Shown piece after piece: positions 27,546 through 35,774 of a stretch of DNA of 64,000 bases. Within the stretch, counting starts at the first letter, position 1. Every line of letters starts with the position of its first letter. The notes under the pieces are model-generated. The model saw only the letters and a list, made by a program, of their open reading frames with translations. It made no database searches and was not told the origin of the DNA. Position numbers and translations under genes: made by a program. Source of the DNA: Paludibacteraceae bacterium (lineage in GTDB: Bacteria; Bacteroidota; Bacteroidia; Bacteroidales; Paludibacteraceae); contig JARLGW010000014.1 in assembly GCA_031292565.1 (NCBI GenBank), positions 54,409-118,408 of the forward strand, in the 5' to 3' direction.

Positions 27546-27959
27546 ATGAGTAAACTTCAAGATAAATCAGAACTTAACTTTAGTTCAGCAAGATTGCTTC
27601 ATGATAAAAATTTTTATCCCCCGGTTGCTCATTGTTCCTACTATGGTTGTTTCCAACTGATAAAACATGTATGGTTGAATTCTTTTAAAAAAACCGACGA
27701 CGATTTAAAAGCATTGATTGATTCTTTAAAAAAAGGCAAAGCCAATCAAACAGGAAGCCATGAAGTTTTAATAAATCAGATAAGTACTTATATTAAGTCG
27801 AAGAAAGAAGTAGATTATCGTGATTTTAATAGTAGCATACTACAACTAAAAAAACTAAGGACAACTTCTGATTATGACGATGTGGATTTTGATTGCACGA
27901 AAAGCAGTAAATGTTTGCAATTATCAGAAATCATACGTCCAATATTAAAAAAATACTAA
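27546..27959 (+). CDS. HEPN-like domain protein, candidate toxin
   Basis: The product is 137 aa and all-helical in appearance. The order of motifs fits HEPN domains: an N-terminal ARLLHDKNFYPPVAHCSYYG stretch, a central GSHEVLINQI, and a late LKKLRTTSDYDDVDF that resembles the LRxxADY end of HEPN folds. The usual Rx4-6H ribonuclease motif is not evident, so it may be a nucleic-acid-binding or inactive member. It is first in a three-gene operon, 4 bases before the next gene, with a SecB-like gene third. Codon usage is AT-rich compared with the phage genes on either side. The toxin role is an inference. Confidence 0.55.
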   Translation: MSKLQDKSELNFSSARLLHDKNFYPPVAHCSYYGCFQLIKHVWLNSFKKTDDDLKALIDSLKKGKANQTGSHEVLINQISTYIKSKKEVDYRDFNSSILQLKKLRTTSDYDDVDFDCTKSSKCLQLSEIIRPILKKY

Positions 27960-27963
27960 CGAT

Positions 27964-28455
27964 ATGAACCCATTTGAATATATAAAAGAACAATTAAAAT
28001 CATTTGTTAATGATTTTTCAAATACACGAGTTAGATACGAGTTTGATAGCACGATAGAAACTCATTTTATTGAAATTGTTCCAAACGAAGTTTATCATTT
28101 AGATCAAAAATATTTACAATGGGAAAGTGAAATGTTTGATCGTTTTATTCAATTATACCCGGATCAAAATATTTGTTTTATCTCCGATGATGCCATCGTC
28201 GGTTTAGATAGAGTGGAATTCGAATTAGTTGGCGAAAAATTTGCTTTAGAATACTCATCCTCAGAAGATGCCATTACGGTAAACAACAGCCAAATAATAG
28301 TAAGTAGTTGTGTGAATGATGAAATGCCGCTTACTATAACAACAATACCTACTATTCTTTGTACTAATGGTTTTGTATGTTCAAATCCCGGAGAAAACCA
28401 ATTTTTGGAAACACTTGAATGTGCTCAAGATTCTAATTTACCAATAGCAGCATAA
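27964..28455 (+). CDS. Unknown protein, middle gene of the HEPN/SecB trio, possible antitoxin
   Basis: The product is 163 aa, acidic, with no signal peptide or membrane segment. The N-terminal 100 residues alternate strands and helices (RVRYEFDSTIETHFIEIVPN, then LQWESEMFDRFIQLYP). The C-terminus is Thr/Cys/Asn-rich and probably flexible (TTIPTILCTNGFVCSNPG). In SecB-linked toxin-antitoxin-chaperone systems the antitoxin has a flexible C-terminal tail bound by the chaperone, and this gene's place before the SecB-like gene fits that. I do not recognise the family. Confidence 0.5.
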   Translation: MNPFEYIKEQLKSFVNDFSNTRVRYEFDSTIETHFIEIVPNEVYHLDQKYLQWESEMFDRFIQLYPDQNICFISDDAIVGLDRVEFELVGEKFALEYSSSEDAITVNNSQIIVSSCVNDEMPLTITTIPTILCTNGFVCSNPGENQFLETLECAQDSNLPIAA

Positions 28456-28462
28456 ACAACTC

Positions 28463-28873
28463 ATGGAAGAAAAAAAAGAATTGGAATCAGGCTTTCGTGT
28501 ATTAAATATACTATTGCTCGAAAGCTCTTTTAGTAGAATAGCCTCCGTTACTTTTAATGATCCCGCCATTAAACAAGAAATAGACGTTAAAGTAATGGTA
28601 AATGTGAAGAGTACAACAGAGGTAATGTCCACCGTTCAAGTTGTTTTCAACCAAATATTTAATGAAGAAAAACAAGTAAGTGCCACAATAAAAATGGTAG
28701 GTGTTTTTGAAAAGCTAGGAGAATCACCCTTGAATTTACAAGACTTTGGTGAAGTAAACGGGGCTGCTATTATTTATCCATACATAAGAGAACACCTATC
28801 AAGTTTATCAGCAAAAGCAGGGCTAGGTTTAATTTATTTACCACCTGTAAATTTGACGAAGAAGAAACAATAA
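28463..28873 (+). CDS. SecB-like chaperone
   Basis: The product is 136 aa, close to the usual SecB length. It ends with the typical SecB region: a DFGEVNGAAIIYPYIREHL stretch then SSLSAKAGLGLIYLPPVN, matching the FPYxRE..s.l..r.g...l.L.PVNF end of SecB. The N-terminal part has the expected beta pattern. SecB binds unfolded proteins for export; solitary SecB-like genes often act as antitoxin-specific chaperones. It is the third gene of a tight operon (7 bases after the second), followed by a terminator. I consider the SecB relationship strong and the antitoxin-chaperone role inferred. Confidence 0.75.
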   Translation: MEEKKELESGFRVLNILLLESSFSRIASVTFNDPAIKQEIDVKVMVNVKSTTEVMSTVQVVFNQIFNEEKQVSATIKMVGVFEKLGESPLNLQDFGEVNGAAIIYPYIREHLSSLSAKAGLGLIYLPPVNLTKKKQ

Positions 28874-28917
28874 AACTCTTTTCAAATAGCACGGAAATAT
28901 AAATAACCCATATACTC

Positions 28918-28946
28918 AAAGCCTTATCATTTAAAGATGAGGCTTT
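28918..28946 (+). terminator. Terminator after the SecB-like gene
   Basis: AAAGCCTTATC pairs, with one mismatch, with GATGAGGCTTT across a 7-base loop. It closes the HEPN/unknown/SecB operon 45 bases after its stop codon. Confidence 0.65.
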
Positions 28947-29097
28947 CTTATTAGTACATAAATTAGACAAAGGAATATCAAAGGCTTCTTTTTAGCTTTT
29001 TCTTCTTTTTATCAAGGTATAACTTTTGTATAAAAGTACACTTAAAAATTATTTATATTTTTTTAAGTGTTTAACAATAATATTTGATTGAATAATG

Positions 29098-29105
29098 TAT
29101 TTTTG
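29098..29105 (+). promoter_or_regulatory. Candidate -7 box for the Rex-like pair
   Basis: TATTTTTG fits TAnnTTTG and lies 71 bases before the chosen ATG at 29176. The region 28947-29175 is otherwise AT-rich and empty. Confidence 0.35.
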
Positions 29106-29175
29106 TTGAAAAGTATTGATTTTTTTGTATAATATTTTTTCAAACAGGTATTTTTATTTTAAAGACATCAAAAAT

Positions 29176-30129
29176 ATGGGAGTAAAGGATATTAAGTCTC
29201 TTAAATTGAGAGCATTCAAAATTGCAAATGATGATATTGCCAGATCAAATAGTGGATTATTAGATATACTTTCGACTAAATTAAAAGGAAGCATTGCCGA
29301 ACATAGACGTATGCTGCTAAATAGTGAAGACCCAAAAAAGGAAGAAGATTTAATTTCAGACTATTATCTAAAAGAGAATAGCTATGTTGGCGGTGTTGTT
29401 TTGCGCATTTGTCTTGCAGAAGGTATTCCGAATATACCAGAAATTTATTTACAAAAAGAGAAAATTACAATGACAGAATTAGATCCTACAAATTCTGAAT
29501 CATCTATATATTATAAAGATCACTATTATTTTTCGTTAAACAACAATTTTTTAGTGACAAATTTACAATCTAATATAACAATTAGTAGATTACAAACATA
29601 TATAAATTGGCTTCTCCAAAATGAAAGGGGGGAGAAATTATTTGAATTTTCGCCAATGATGGTGCCTCTTTCTCAAACGAAACTGAGTGAACTAAAAAAT
29701 ATTATTGTAAAAGATTCTACTGTGCATCCTGATGCTAAATTAGAGCAGAATGAAGAGGAGAGTACTGTGAAAAAATTGTTGTCTGTTTCTAAAAGTTTAT
29801 TATCTGAATTATTAAATGATACTGCAAATTTTGAAGAAATAAGTGAAAATCATATTATTTCTGCTAAGTTATTGATTCAATTTACAAAGCCTCGTAAAAT
29901 GAAAAAAGAAGATTATGAAAAGATTATGAGTGCTTATATGAAACCCATTAGTGATACAAATGATGTTTCATTTACTACTAAAAAGGGGGATAAAATAAAA
30001 GGAACAGATATACTCAAAACAAAATCTGTAGAGATTGAACTGACTAAGTCTGGAATGTTTTCAGAAAACCAGGTATTTCAGGAAATGGAAAAGTTCTTAC
30101 ACGAATTACGAAATGAAAACAATAGTTAG
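29176..30129 (+). CDS. RexA-like cytosolic protein
   Basis: The product is 317 aa from MGVKDIKSLKLRAFKIAN; an upstream in-frame ATG at 29116 is less likely. There are no membrane segments. The domain pattern recalls lambda RexA: a first domain of about 200 residues ending in a F..SPMMVPLSQTKLSELKNI stretch (compare RexA's IEPLMRGTTKDD), then a second domain ending in SVEIELTKSGMF and a helix (FQEMEKFLHELRNE). It overlaps by 17 bases a gene for a 149-aa four-helix membrane protein, as RexA pairs with RexB. The similarity is by eye and distant. RexAB senses phage infection and depolarises the membrane; the same type of role is an inference here. Confidence 0.45.
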   Translation: MGVKDIKSLKLRAFKIANDDIARSNSGLLDILSTKLKGSIAEHRRMLLNSEDPKKEEDLISDYYLKENSYVGGVVLRICLAEGIPNIPEIYLQKEKITMTELDPTNSESSIYYKDHYYFSLNNNFLVTNLQSNITISRLQTYINWLLQNERGEKLFEFSPMMVPLSQTKLSELKNIIVKDSTVHPDAKLEQNEEESTVKKLLSVSKSLLSELLNDTANFEEISENHIISAKLLIQFTKPRKMKKEDYEKIMSAYMKPISDTNDVSFTTKKGDKIKGTDILKTKSVEIELTKSGMFSENQVFQEMEKFLHELRNENNS

Positions 30130-30562
30130 AATACTGTTTATAATTTTTTTATCTTTATTTTTCTCATCAATATTAACTATTTCTCTTTCTGATTTTTTTA
30201 TATCCACAATTTTTAACGTGTCTGGTATATTATTTTCTGTAGGATTAGGATTAATAGTTACATTTGATATTAATGATGTGAAAAATAAATCATTTATAAA
30301 AGAAATAAGAAATAATCTCAATGGTGTGAGAAATTCTTTTATCTTTTATTTTTCATTGTCTGTTTTTTGTTATATTATTGATAAATATTTGAGAGATAAT
30401 AAAATTTTTGTTTGGAATATTAATATATATGATATATATATAAAACTTAACTGGTCTGTGTTATTTTGTTTGTTAATGTTTTATTCAATTTTTTATTTTA
30501 TCATTAATTTTTTATCTATACAAAAACTCAAAAATGATATTGTTGACAAAATAAATGAGTGA
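30113..30562 (+). CDS. RexB-like four-helix membrane protein
   Basis: The product is 149 aa with four hydrophobic segments at about 5-27, 33-50, 75-92 and 115-137. A charged cytosolic loop (FDINDVKNKSFIKEIRNN) lies between the second and third. Length and helix count match lambda RexB (144 aa, four helices). The start overlaps the end of the RexA-like gene, so the two are translationally coupled. A membrane channel or effector role is inferred. The gene is very AT-rich and sits between two phage modules, typical of a cargo gene. Confidence 0.5.
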   Translation: MKTIVRILFIIFLSLFFSSILTISLSDFFISTIFNVSGILFSVGLGLIVTFDINDVKNKSFIKEIRNNLNGVRNSFIFYFSLSVFCYIIDKYLRDNKIFVWNINIYDIYIKLNWSVLFCLLMFYSIFYFIINFLSIQKLKNDIVDKINE

Positions 30563-30638
30563 TTTATTAATCTAATATTAATATCCAATCTGTTTCTCTG
30601 CCTTAGTTAGAAGCAAGTCTCCAGGCTTGCCCATTTGG

Positions 30639-30785
30639 GTTGAACACAAATAGCACAAATTGGTTTTGAAAGACAGCTAGCAAGCTGTCACTACGGGGCT
30701 TGGCCGTCTTCATCCTTCGCGTCCTCGTGTCTTCGCGTTTAATTTTATGTGTTCATTTGTGTAATTCGTGTAATTTGTGTTCAAC
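30639..30785. repeat. MITE-like element with imperfect 23-bp inverted ends
   Basis: The left end begins GTTGAACACAAAT and the right end finishes ATTTGTGTTCAAC; the outer 13 bases are perfect and the next 10 have three mismatches. The 147-bp interior holds a small AGCTAGCAAGCTGTC hairpin and the CTTCGCGT words of repeat family C. It lies in the 473-base gene-free stretch 30563-31035. Confidence 0.55.
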
Positions 30786-31009
30786 TATTTCCACACACGG
30801 AGCACGCACCGTCTCTACACGCATCCCCCGCAGGCTTCGACTTCGCAGGCTTCGGCTCCGCTCAGCCATCAACCAGCAGGCATTCTCTCCTATTTTTTTA
30901 ATTACTTTAATTCTCTTCATTCCTTAATTAGCACATCGGCACATTAGCACATTTTCTCCCCCCTGAATTTTTGTCACTTTTCCGACAAACAACCCACCCA
31001 CCCAAACCG

Positions 31010-31017
31010 TAATTTTG
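31010..31017 (+). promoter_or_regulatory. Candidate -7 box for the head genes
   Basis: TAATTTTG matches TAnnTTTG and lies 19 bases before the ATG at 31036, which would give a very short leader. No matching -33 box is seen. Confidence 0.35.
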
Positions 31018-31035
31018 TACAAACAACAAACCAAC

Positions 31036-32100
31036 ATGGTAGAAGTAAACATATATACTGACATAGCAAACAAAAAAGAAGGCATATTCCTATCCATGCT
31101 AGGAATCCCCGACGCCGTATTCTCTGTAGATACCGTGAAAAACCTGTTGCACGACAACCCCGCCGAACAAGAATTCAAATTCAACATCCATTGCGACGGC
31201 GGATCAGTATCAGAAGGACTAGCCATTTACGACCTCCTGCGCAACTCGGGCAAAACCATCTACACCAACATAGACGGCTCGTGCCACTCCATGGCCGTCA
31301 CCCTGCTGCTGGCTGCACCGGCACCCAACCGTACTGCAAACCGAAACTCAAGAGCATTAATACATCAGGTTTACGGCAGTACCGAAGGATATGCCAATGC
31401 AGACCAGCTTCGCTCGCTGGCCGACGACATCGAACGAGAGCAAAACGCCATCCTGGACATCTACGCCCAGCGCACCGGAACCCCACGAGCCACCCTGGAG
31501 CAACTCATGAAGCAAGAAAAACAACGCACCGCCGAAGAGCTCCTTCAATACGGATTTATATCCGCCATAAATACATACACCACAAACAAAAAACAAAACA
31601 TGATGAACAAAAAAACCAAAAAGCCCAACGACCTGCTCAACAAAGCAGACCGATTCTTATACGGGATACGAAACCTACTAGCAGGAGCCGTGAATTTCGA
31701 CTTCACTGATGCCGATGGCAACGTAGTGTTTTCAACCGATAAAGACGATGACACACTGGCCGTGGGCGACCCCGTGATACTAGCTGACGGAACTACCGAC
31801 GGCACATTCACTCTCGAAGACGGACGCACCATTGTAGTGGCCGCCGGGGTGATTACTGACATTCAGGACCCCGCCATGCAAACCGAAAACGCCCAGCTTC
31901 GCGACGCCGTAGCCCAGCTAACCAACTCCTTGGCACAAGCACAAAACCTAATAACCGAACTGCGAAACCAAGTAAAAAGCACCTACAACGTGGCACCTCG
32001 AGCCAAAATACCCGGACGCACGAACACACAAAAATCAGTAGAAACATTAAAAAACGAAGCACGCGAAAAACGAGCAAAAATAAATGGAGGTAAAAAATAA
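31036..32100 (+). CDS. ClpP-like prohead protease with fused scaffold-like domain
   Basis: The product is 354 aa from MVEVNIYTDIANKK. Residues 1-185 are a ClpP-type serine protease: DGGSVSEGLAIYDLL at about 54-68, the nucleophile Ser85 in GSCHSMAVT, and His110 in ALIHQVYG. Such enzymes cut capsid scaffold during head maturation. After about 190, the domain AVNFDFTDADGNVVF leads to a coiled coil (QLRDAVAQLTNSLAQAQNL) and a basic tail, which is probably the scaffold. A pair of in-frame ATGs at 31600/31603, just after the protease domain, could produce a free scaffold as in lambda C/Nu3. The stop overlaps the capsid ATG (TAATG). Confidence 0.8.
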   Translation: MVEVNIYTDIANKKEGIFLSMLGIPDAVFSVDTVKNLLHDNPAEQEFKFNIHCDGGSVSEGLAIYDLLRNSGKTIYTNIDGSCHSMAVTLLLAAPAPNRTANRNSRALIHQVYGSTEGYANADQLRSLADDIEREQNAILDIYAQRTGTPRATLEQLMKQEKQRTAEELLQYGFISAINTYTTNKKQNMMNKKTKKPNDLLNKADRFLYGIRNLLAGAVNFDFTDADGNVVFSTDKDDDTLAVGDPVILADGTTDGTFTLEDGRTIVVAAGVITDIQDPAMQTENAQLRDAVAQLTNSLAQAQNLITELRNQVKSTYNVAPRAKIPGRTNTQKSVETLKNEAREKRAKINGGKK

Positions 32101-33158
32101 TGGCAGCAATATTAGACTTTAGTAAATTCACCTTCGGCGTAGAAGAAATAAGAGCAGTAAAAGAACTACTCTTCGACGACGTCGTGGCATCACCCGAAAT
32201 AGACCTCCTACACACCGTGTACCCCAACATCGTGTACGACAAAGAAATAGGATTCATAGGCAAAGGCGGACTCGTGGGCATCGCACACCAAGGTTGCGAC
32301 CCCACACCTCAAGACTACAACATCGGTACCCGCGTGGTAACCTGGGAACCCAAAGCATGGGAAATACTCATCGCACAATGCGCCAAAGACATCGAAGCCA
32401 CTGCCGCCGTGTACTCACTCAAAGCAGGCGTGGAGCTGGACGACTTCACCTCAAGCGACTATATTAACATCATCGTGGAAGTACTATCCGTATCCGTCAA
32501 AGAATTCATCATCCGCCTAGCATGGTTCTCCGACAAAAGCGTGGCAAACGTGAAAAACGGTGGCATACTTAAAGACAGTGTAAACACGGCCTATTTCAAC
32601 ATCATCGACGGGTTGTTCAAACAAATAGACACCCAGGTAACCGCCAACAGCACCCAAAAAGTAACCATCACCGAAAATGCCGGAGCATCATACACCGCCC
32701 AAGCATTGAAACCCGAAAATGTGCTAAACACATACCTGCCACAACTCGTGTTCAATGCCGACCTCACCCTGCGCGCCAACGCCAAAGCATTCATCCCCTG
32801 CACACAATCCTTCTACGACGCCTACTCACGCTCCCTGCAAGGCACCACCATCGAAAGCCTATACACCAACCTGGTGGACGGACAAAAAACGTTGACCTAC
32901 AACGGCATCCCACTCTTTCCAATCCCCATTTGGGACACCATGATAAAATCATACTTCGACAACGGCACCAAACTATACAACCCACACCGCGCCCTATACA
33001 TCGTGAAAGACAACATCGCCGTAGGTGTAGACTCCACCAGCTCATTTGGCGACATGGACATCTGGTACAACAAAGACGAACGCAAAGTAAAAATAGAAGC
33101 CAAAGGAAAAGCCGACGCCAAACTCCTCAACCCCGTACAATTCCAAATCGCGATATAA
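32100..33158 (+). CDS. Major capsid protein (HK97-type expected)
   Basis: The product is 352 aa. Translation is coupled: the ATG overlaps the protease stop and GGAGG lies at 32086-32090. The position directly after the protease/scaffold gene is diagnostic of major capsid genes. The sequence fits a capsid protein: an N-terminal arm (LDFSKFTFGVEEIRAVKEL), a long middle domain, and a C-terminal part with DNIAVGVDSTSSFGDMDIWYN. No catalytic motif was seen. I base the call mainly on context and overall character. Confidence 0.8.
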   Translation: MAAILDFSKFTFGVEEIRAVKELLFDDVVASPEIDLLHTVYPNIVYDKEIGFIGKGGLVGIAHQGCDPTPQDYNIGTRVVTWEPKAWEILIAQCAKDIEATAAVYSLKAGVELDDFTSSDYINIIVEVLSVSVKEFIIRLAWFSDKSVANVKNGGILKDSVNTAYFNIIDGLFKQIDTQVTANSTQKVTITENAGASYTAQALKPENVLNTYLPQLVFNADLTLRANAKAFIPCTQSFYDAYSRSLQGTTIESLYTNLVDGQKTLTYNGIPLFPIPIWDTMIKSYFDNGTKLYNPHRALYIVKDNIAVGVDSTSSFGDMDIWYNKDERKVKIEAKGKADAKLLNPVQFQIAI

Positions 33159-33470
33159 ATCAATGAGCCAATTAGCCAATGTGCTAATTAGCCAATGAAA
33201 GAAATAACATTTTTAGAGCAAAGAACAAAGAGCAAAGAACAAAGACAAAAGAAAGATAAAACGCAAAGACGCAGAGGCGCAAAAGAATAAAGGCACCCCC
33301 AACCTCCTCCCGAATAGGGGTTGGGGAAGGTCAGATTAAACGCGAAGACACAAAGCCTCGAAGATGAAAAAATAATTTGTGTCAATTTGTGTCATTCGTG
33401 TTCCCCACACCTCTTAACTTCTAAAAAAACAATCAATTAATCAATTTAAAAAAATAAGGAGAAACAAAAA
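33159..33470. other. Gene-free stretch with repeat family C
   Basis: It holds repeated words such as AACGCAAAGACGCAGAGGCGC (33258-33290) and AAACGCGAAGACACAAAG (33336-33365), a TTTGTGTCAATTTGTGTCA stretch, and GAGCAAAGAACAAAG runs. Before the next gene there is a good ribosome binding site, AAGGAG at 33456-33461. No gene was seen. Confidence 0.55.
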
Positions 33471-34049
33471 ATGGCAGATTGCTCAAAAATAACAGCCGGA
33501 CTCGTAGCAGCCAATTGCACACAAGCACCATTATCAGGAATTAAACCAAAAATCACATTGCTAAACTACGACGATGTGGACAAATCAGATTCCAAAGTAA
33601 CCAACAACATCATCTCAGCCATCGTGATGACAGGCACAACCAAAGGATACGTGTTCGAATCATTAGACGAATCATGTCTTCCCGAAACATCACTAGCCAA
33701 AGGCACCTACTTTTCAAAAGTACAACACGACCTCACCATCCGCGTATTCATCAAAACCGAACCCGCCAAAGCATTCGTCAACAACCTCTTGTTAAGCCGC
33801 GTTATCGCCATCGTGCAAAATAAAGAACTCGGCACCAGTGGCGACACCCAATACGAAGCCATCGGCTGGGAAGCAGGCCTAATCGTATCTGAATTAAAAT
33901 CAACAGGCGAATTTGCCGACGGCGTGGTGTACGAAATCAAACTCGGCTCATCCGACAAGAGCAAAGAAGGAACACTCCCCAAATCAGTGTTCATCACCGA
34001 CACCACCACAACCGAAAAAATGTTAGCCGGGTTAGTAGCAGCCGTGTAA
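33471..34049 (+). CDS. Probable phage tail tube or head-tail protein
   Basis: The product is 192 aa, starting 10 bases after AAGGAG, and mostly beta. The sequence has the size and look of major tail tube proteins (KITLLNYDDVDKSDSKVTNN near 30, TIRVFIKTEPAKAFVNNLL near 90, a C-terminal ALAGLVAAV-like end). It follows the capsid gene by 312 bases. I infer a tail tube; a capsid-decorating or head-tail connector protein is possible. Confidence 0.5.
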   Translation: MADCSKITAGLVAANCTQAPLSGIKPKITLLNYDDVDKSDSKVTNNIISAIVMTGTTKGYVFESLDESCLPETSLAKGTYFSKVQHDLTIRVFIKTEPAKAFVNNLLLSRVIAIVQNKELGTSGDTQYEAIGWEAGLIVSELKSTGEFADGVVYEIKLGSSDKSKEGTLPKSVFITDTTTTEKMLAGLVAAV

Positions 34050-34231
34050 ATCACGTCAAAAACAAAACCCGCCACCAACAAAGCACAAGGCAAGGGTAGG
34101 GGTCACTCCACCAGAACACGAACATCAACAGCCACACACGAAACCTGTGGACAACATTCAAATTCACCGGATAAACCCCATACCCTGCCAGCTTGGAGAC
34201 AAAAGAACAAGGAGTAAAGAACAAAGACAAG

Positions 34232-34305
34232 AGATTAAACGCGAAGACACGAGGACGCAAAGAAATAATTCATAATTGATAATTACGAATTATGAATTGA
34301 AAATT
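34232..34305. repeat. Repeat family C followed by AATTCATAATT words
   Basis: AAACGCGAAGACACGAGGA is followed by CGCAAAGAAATAATTCATAA and AATTACGAATTATGAATTG. The same two word types occur together at 37903-38208. The rest of the 34050-34337 space has no supported gene. Confidence 0.55.
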
Positions 34306-34337
34306 TCCAATTATTAATCCATTAAAATTTAATTATT

Positions 34338-35534
34338 ATGTCAACAGCAAACCAATTAATTTACGCGGGTGGTACCGTAGCTATCGACACCACAGGCGAT
34401 GTAATCACATTAAAAAACGTAGCGGGCGACACCGCTGGTATTATTAGCAATGCTCAAGTATTACTATCCCGCGACGGTAATGATGTTTTGAGTCAAAATG
34501 CTACAACAACATATCTTTCCGATAGTCAAGGAAATACAGTGCTTTCTGCCACCTACAATACAGCGGTACCTACAAGTGGCAAATTAACCCTAACTCGTGC
34601 TGGAGATGGTAACGACATCCTAACCCAAACCAACACCCAAACCTTCCTGTTCGACCCCAACGGTGATGCCGTAATAACAGCCAATTACAACGGAACCATA
34701 GCCAGCAACACGTTAACTATTTCTCGAGGAAGCCACAATAATATTTTGACGCAAGACGCCACAAATACATATTTGTATGATTCCAAAGAAAGAGAAATAT
34801 TAAGAACATACGTTAACGCTACCTCAGGAACAGTATTAGAGTTGTACCGCGATGGCGATAGTAACCTCGCTTTTAGAAAAACACCAACATCAATTGGCCT
34901 TTACGACGACAGCGAAGAAACCCCCGTGGTACTTTTTGAACGTAATACCGTTGATTCAACAGCAAGTTTTTACATCAAAGCATGGGGTGACATATTAACA
35001 AGTGTAGCTTACCCCGATTCTACAACCAACACCTTTAGTCTTTCCAGAGCCAGTCAAAATAAGATTTTAACGCAGGATAAGAATGATACAAATTTGTACG
35101 ATTCAAATGGCACTGTCATTTTAAATGCTCATTATGACGAATCTAGCGTAGGAAATAATACAGTGACAATATCGAGAGATGGAGCATATCATGTGTTATA
35201 TCAAGATAAAAGTCAAACAGGGTTATTTGATTCAAATGGAGATAATTTCTTATCAGTAATTACAGATAGTAACAATACAGGTAATAATGCAGTGTTTTTA
35301 GAAAGACCCGGGGAAAACACTATACTATATCAAAACGCTACTACAACAGCCCTCTTCAATTCCGCCGGCACAGAAATTTTAACCGCCACTACAAGTGCAC
35401 AAACCCTGCTAGCAAGCAGCCTTTCATTGGCAAGTGCACCAACCACCACCACGGCAGCGGCTGTGTATGTAAAAGGCACAGATGGCAAGTTGAAAGAAAT
35501 CTCAATTGCCGCCCTTAAAGCCTTGTTAGCCTAA
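34338..35534 (+). CDS. Fibre-like protein of about 34-residue repeats
   Basis: The product is 398 aa. Almost the whole length is the same repeat as in the 955-aa fibre at 22445: SR..N.LTQD.T.T.LYDSNG..IL, then a short Y/N-rich link, about nine copies. It lacks the N-terminal SDL anchor and starts MSTANQLIYAGGTVAIDT. The C-terminus (VYVKGTDGKLKEISIAALKALLA) is a short helix. It is followed by palindrome family A. It is probably a trimeric fibre or decoration protein encoded with the head genes, which is an unusual place for a fibre. Confidence 0.6.
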   Translation: MSTANQLIYAGGTVAIDTTGDVITLKNVAGDTAGIISNAQVLLSRDGNDVLSQNATTTYLSDSQGNTVLSATYNTAVPTSGKLTLTRAGDGNDILTQTNTQTFLFDPNGDAVITANYNGTIASNTLTISRGSHNNILTQDATNTYLYDSKEREILRTYVNATSGTVLELYRDGDSNLAFRKTPTSIGLYDDSEETPVVLFERNTVDSTASFYIKAWGDILTSVAYPDSTTNTFSLSRASQNKILTQDKNDTNLYDSNGTVILNAHYDESSVGNNTVTISRDGAYHVLYQDKSQTGLFDSNGDNFLSVITDSNNTGNNAVFLERPGENTILYQNATTTALFNSAGTEILTATTSAQTLLASSLSLASAPTTTTAAAVYVKGTDGKLKEISIAALKALLA

Positions 35535-35560
35535 GAATTTTAAAAATATCTTTCACCCCC

Positions 35561-35595
35561 AAGACATTCCATATCTCCAAGATATGGAATGTCTT
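35561..35595. repeat. Palindromic repeat family A, copy 3
   Basis: AAGACATTCCATATCT pairs with AGATATGGAATGTCTT across three bases, 27 bases after the fibre stop. It is followed at 35606-35645 by a copy of repeat family C (AAACGCAAAGACACAAAGGC). Confidence 0.85.
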
Positions 35596-35774
35596 AAAGC
35601 AAAAGAGTAAAGATTAAACGCAAAGACACAAAGGCGCAAAGCAAGGCTTATAAACGCAAATGCGCAAAAACTAACAACCAGTACATATCCATCACCCCTC
35701 CTTCGGATGGGCAGGGGGGAGGCTTCTTCATCTTCATAACTTCTTTAACTTCCGTCTTCTGAATTCTAAAGACC

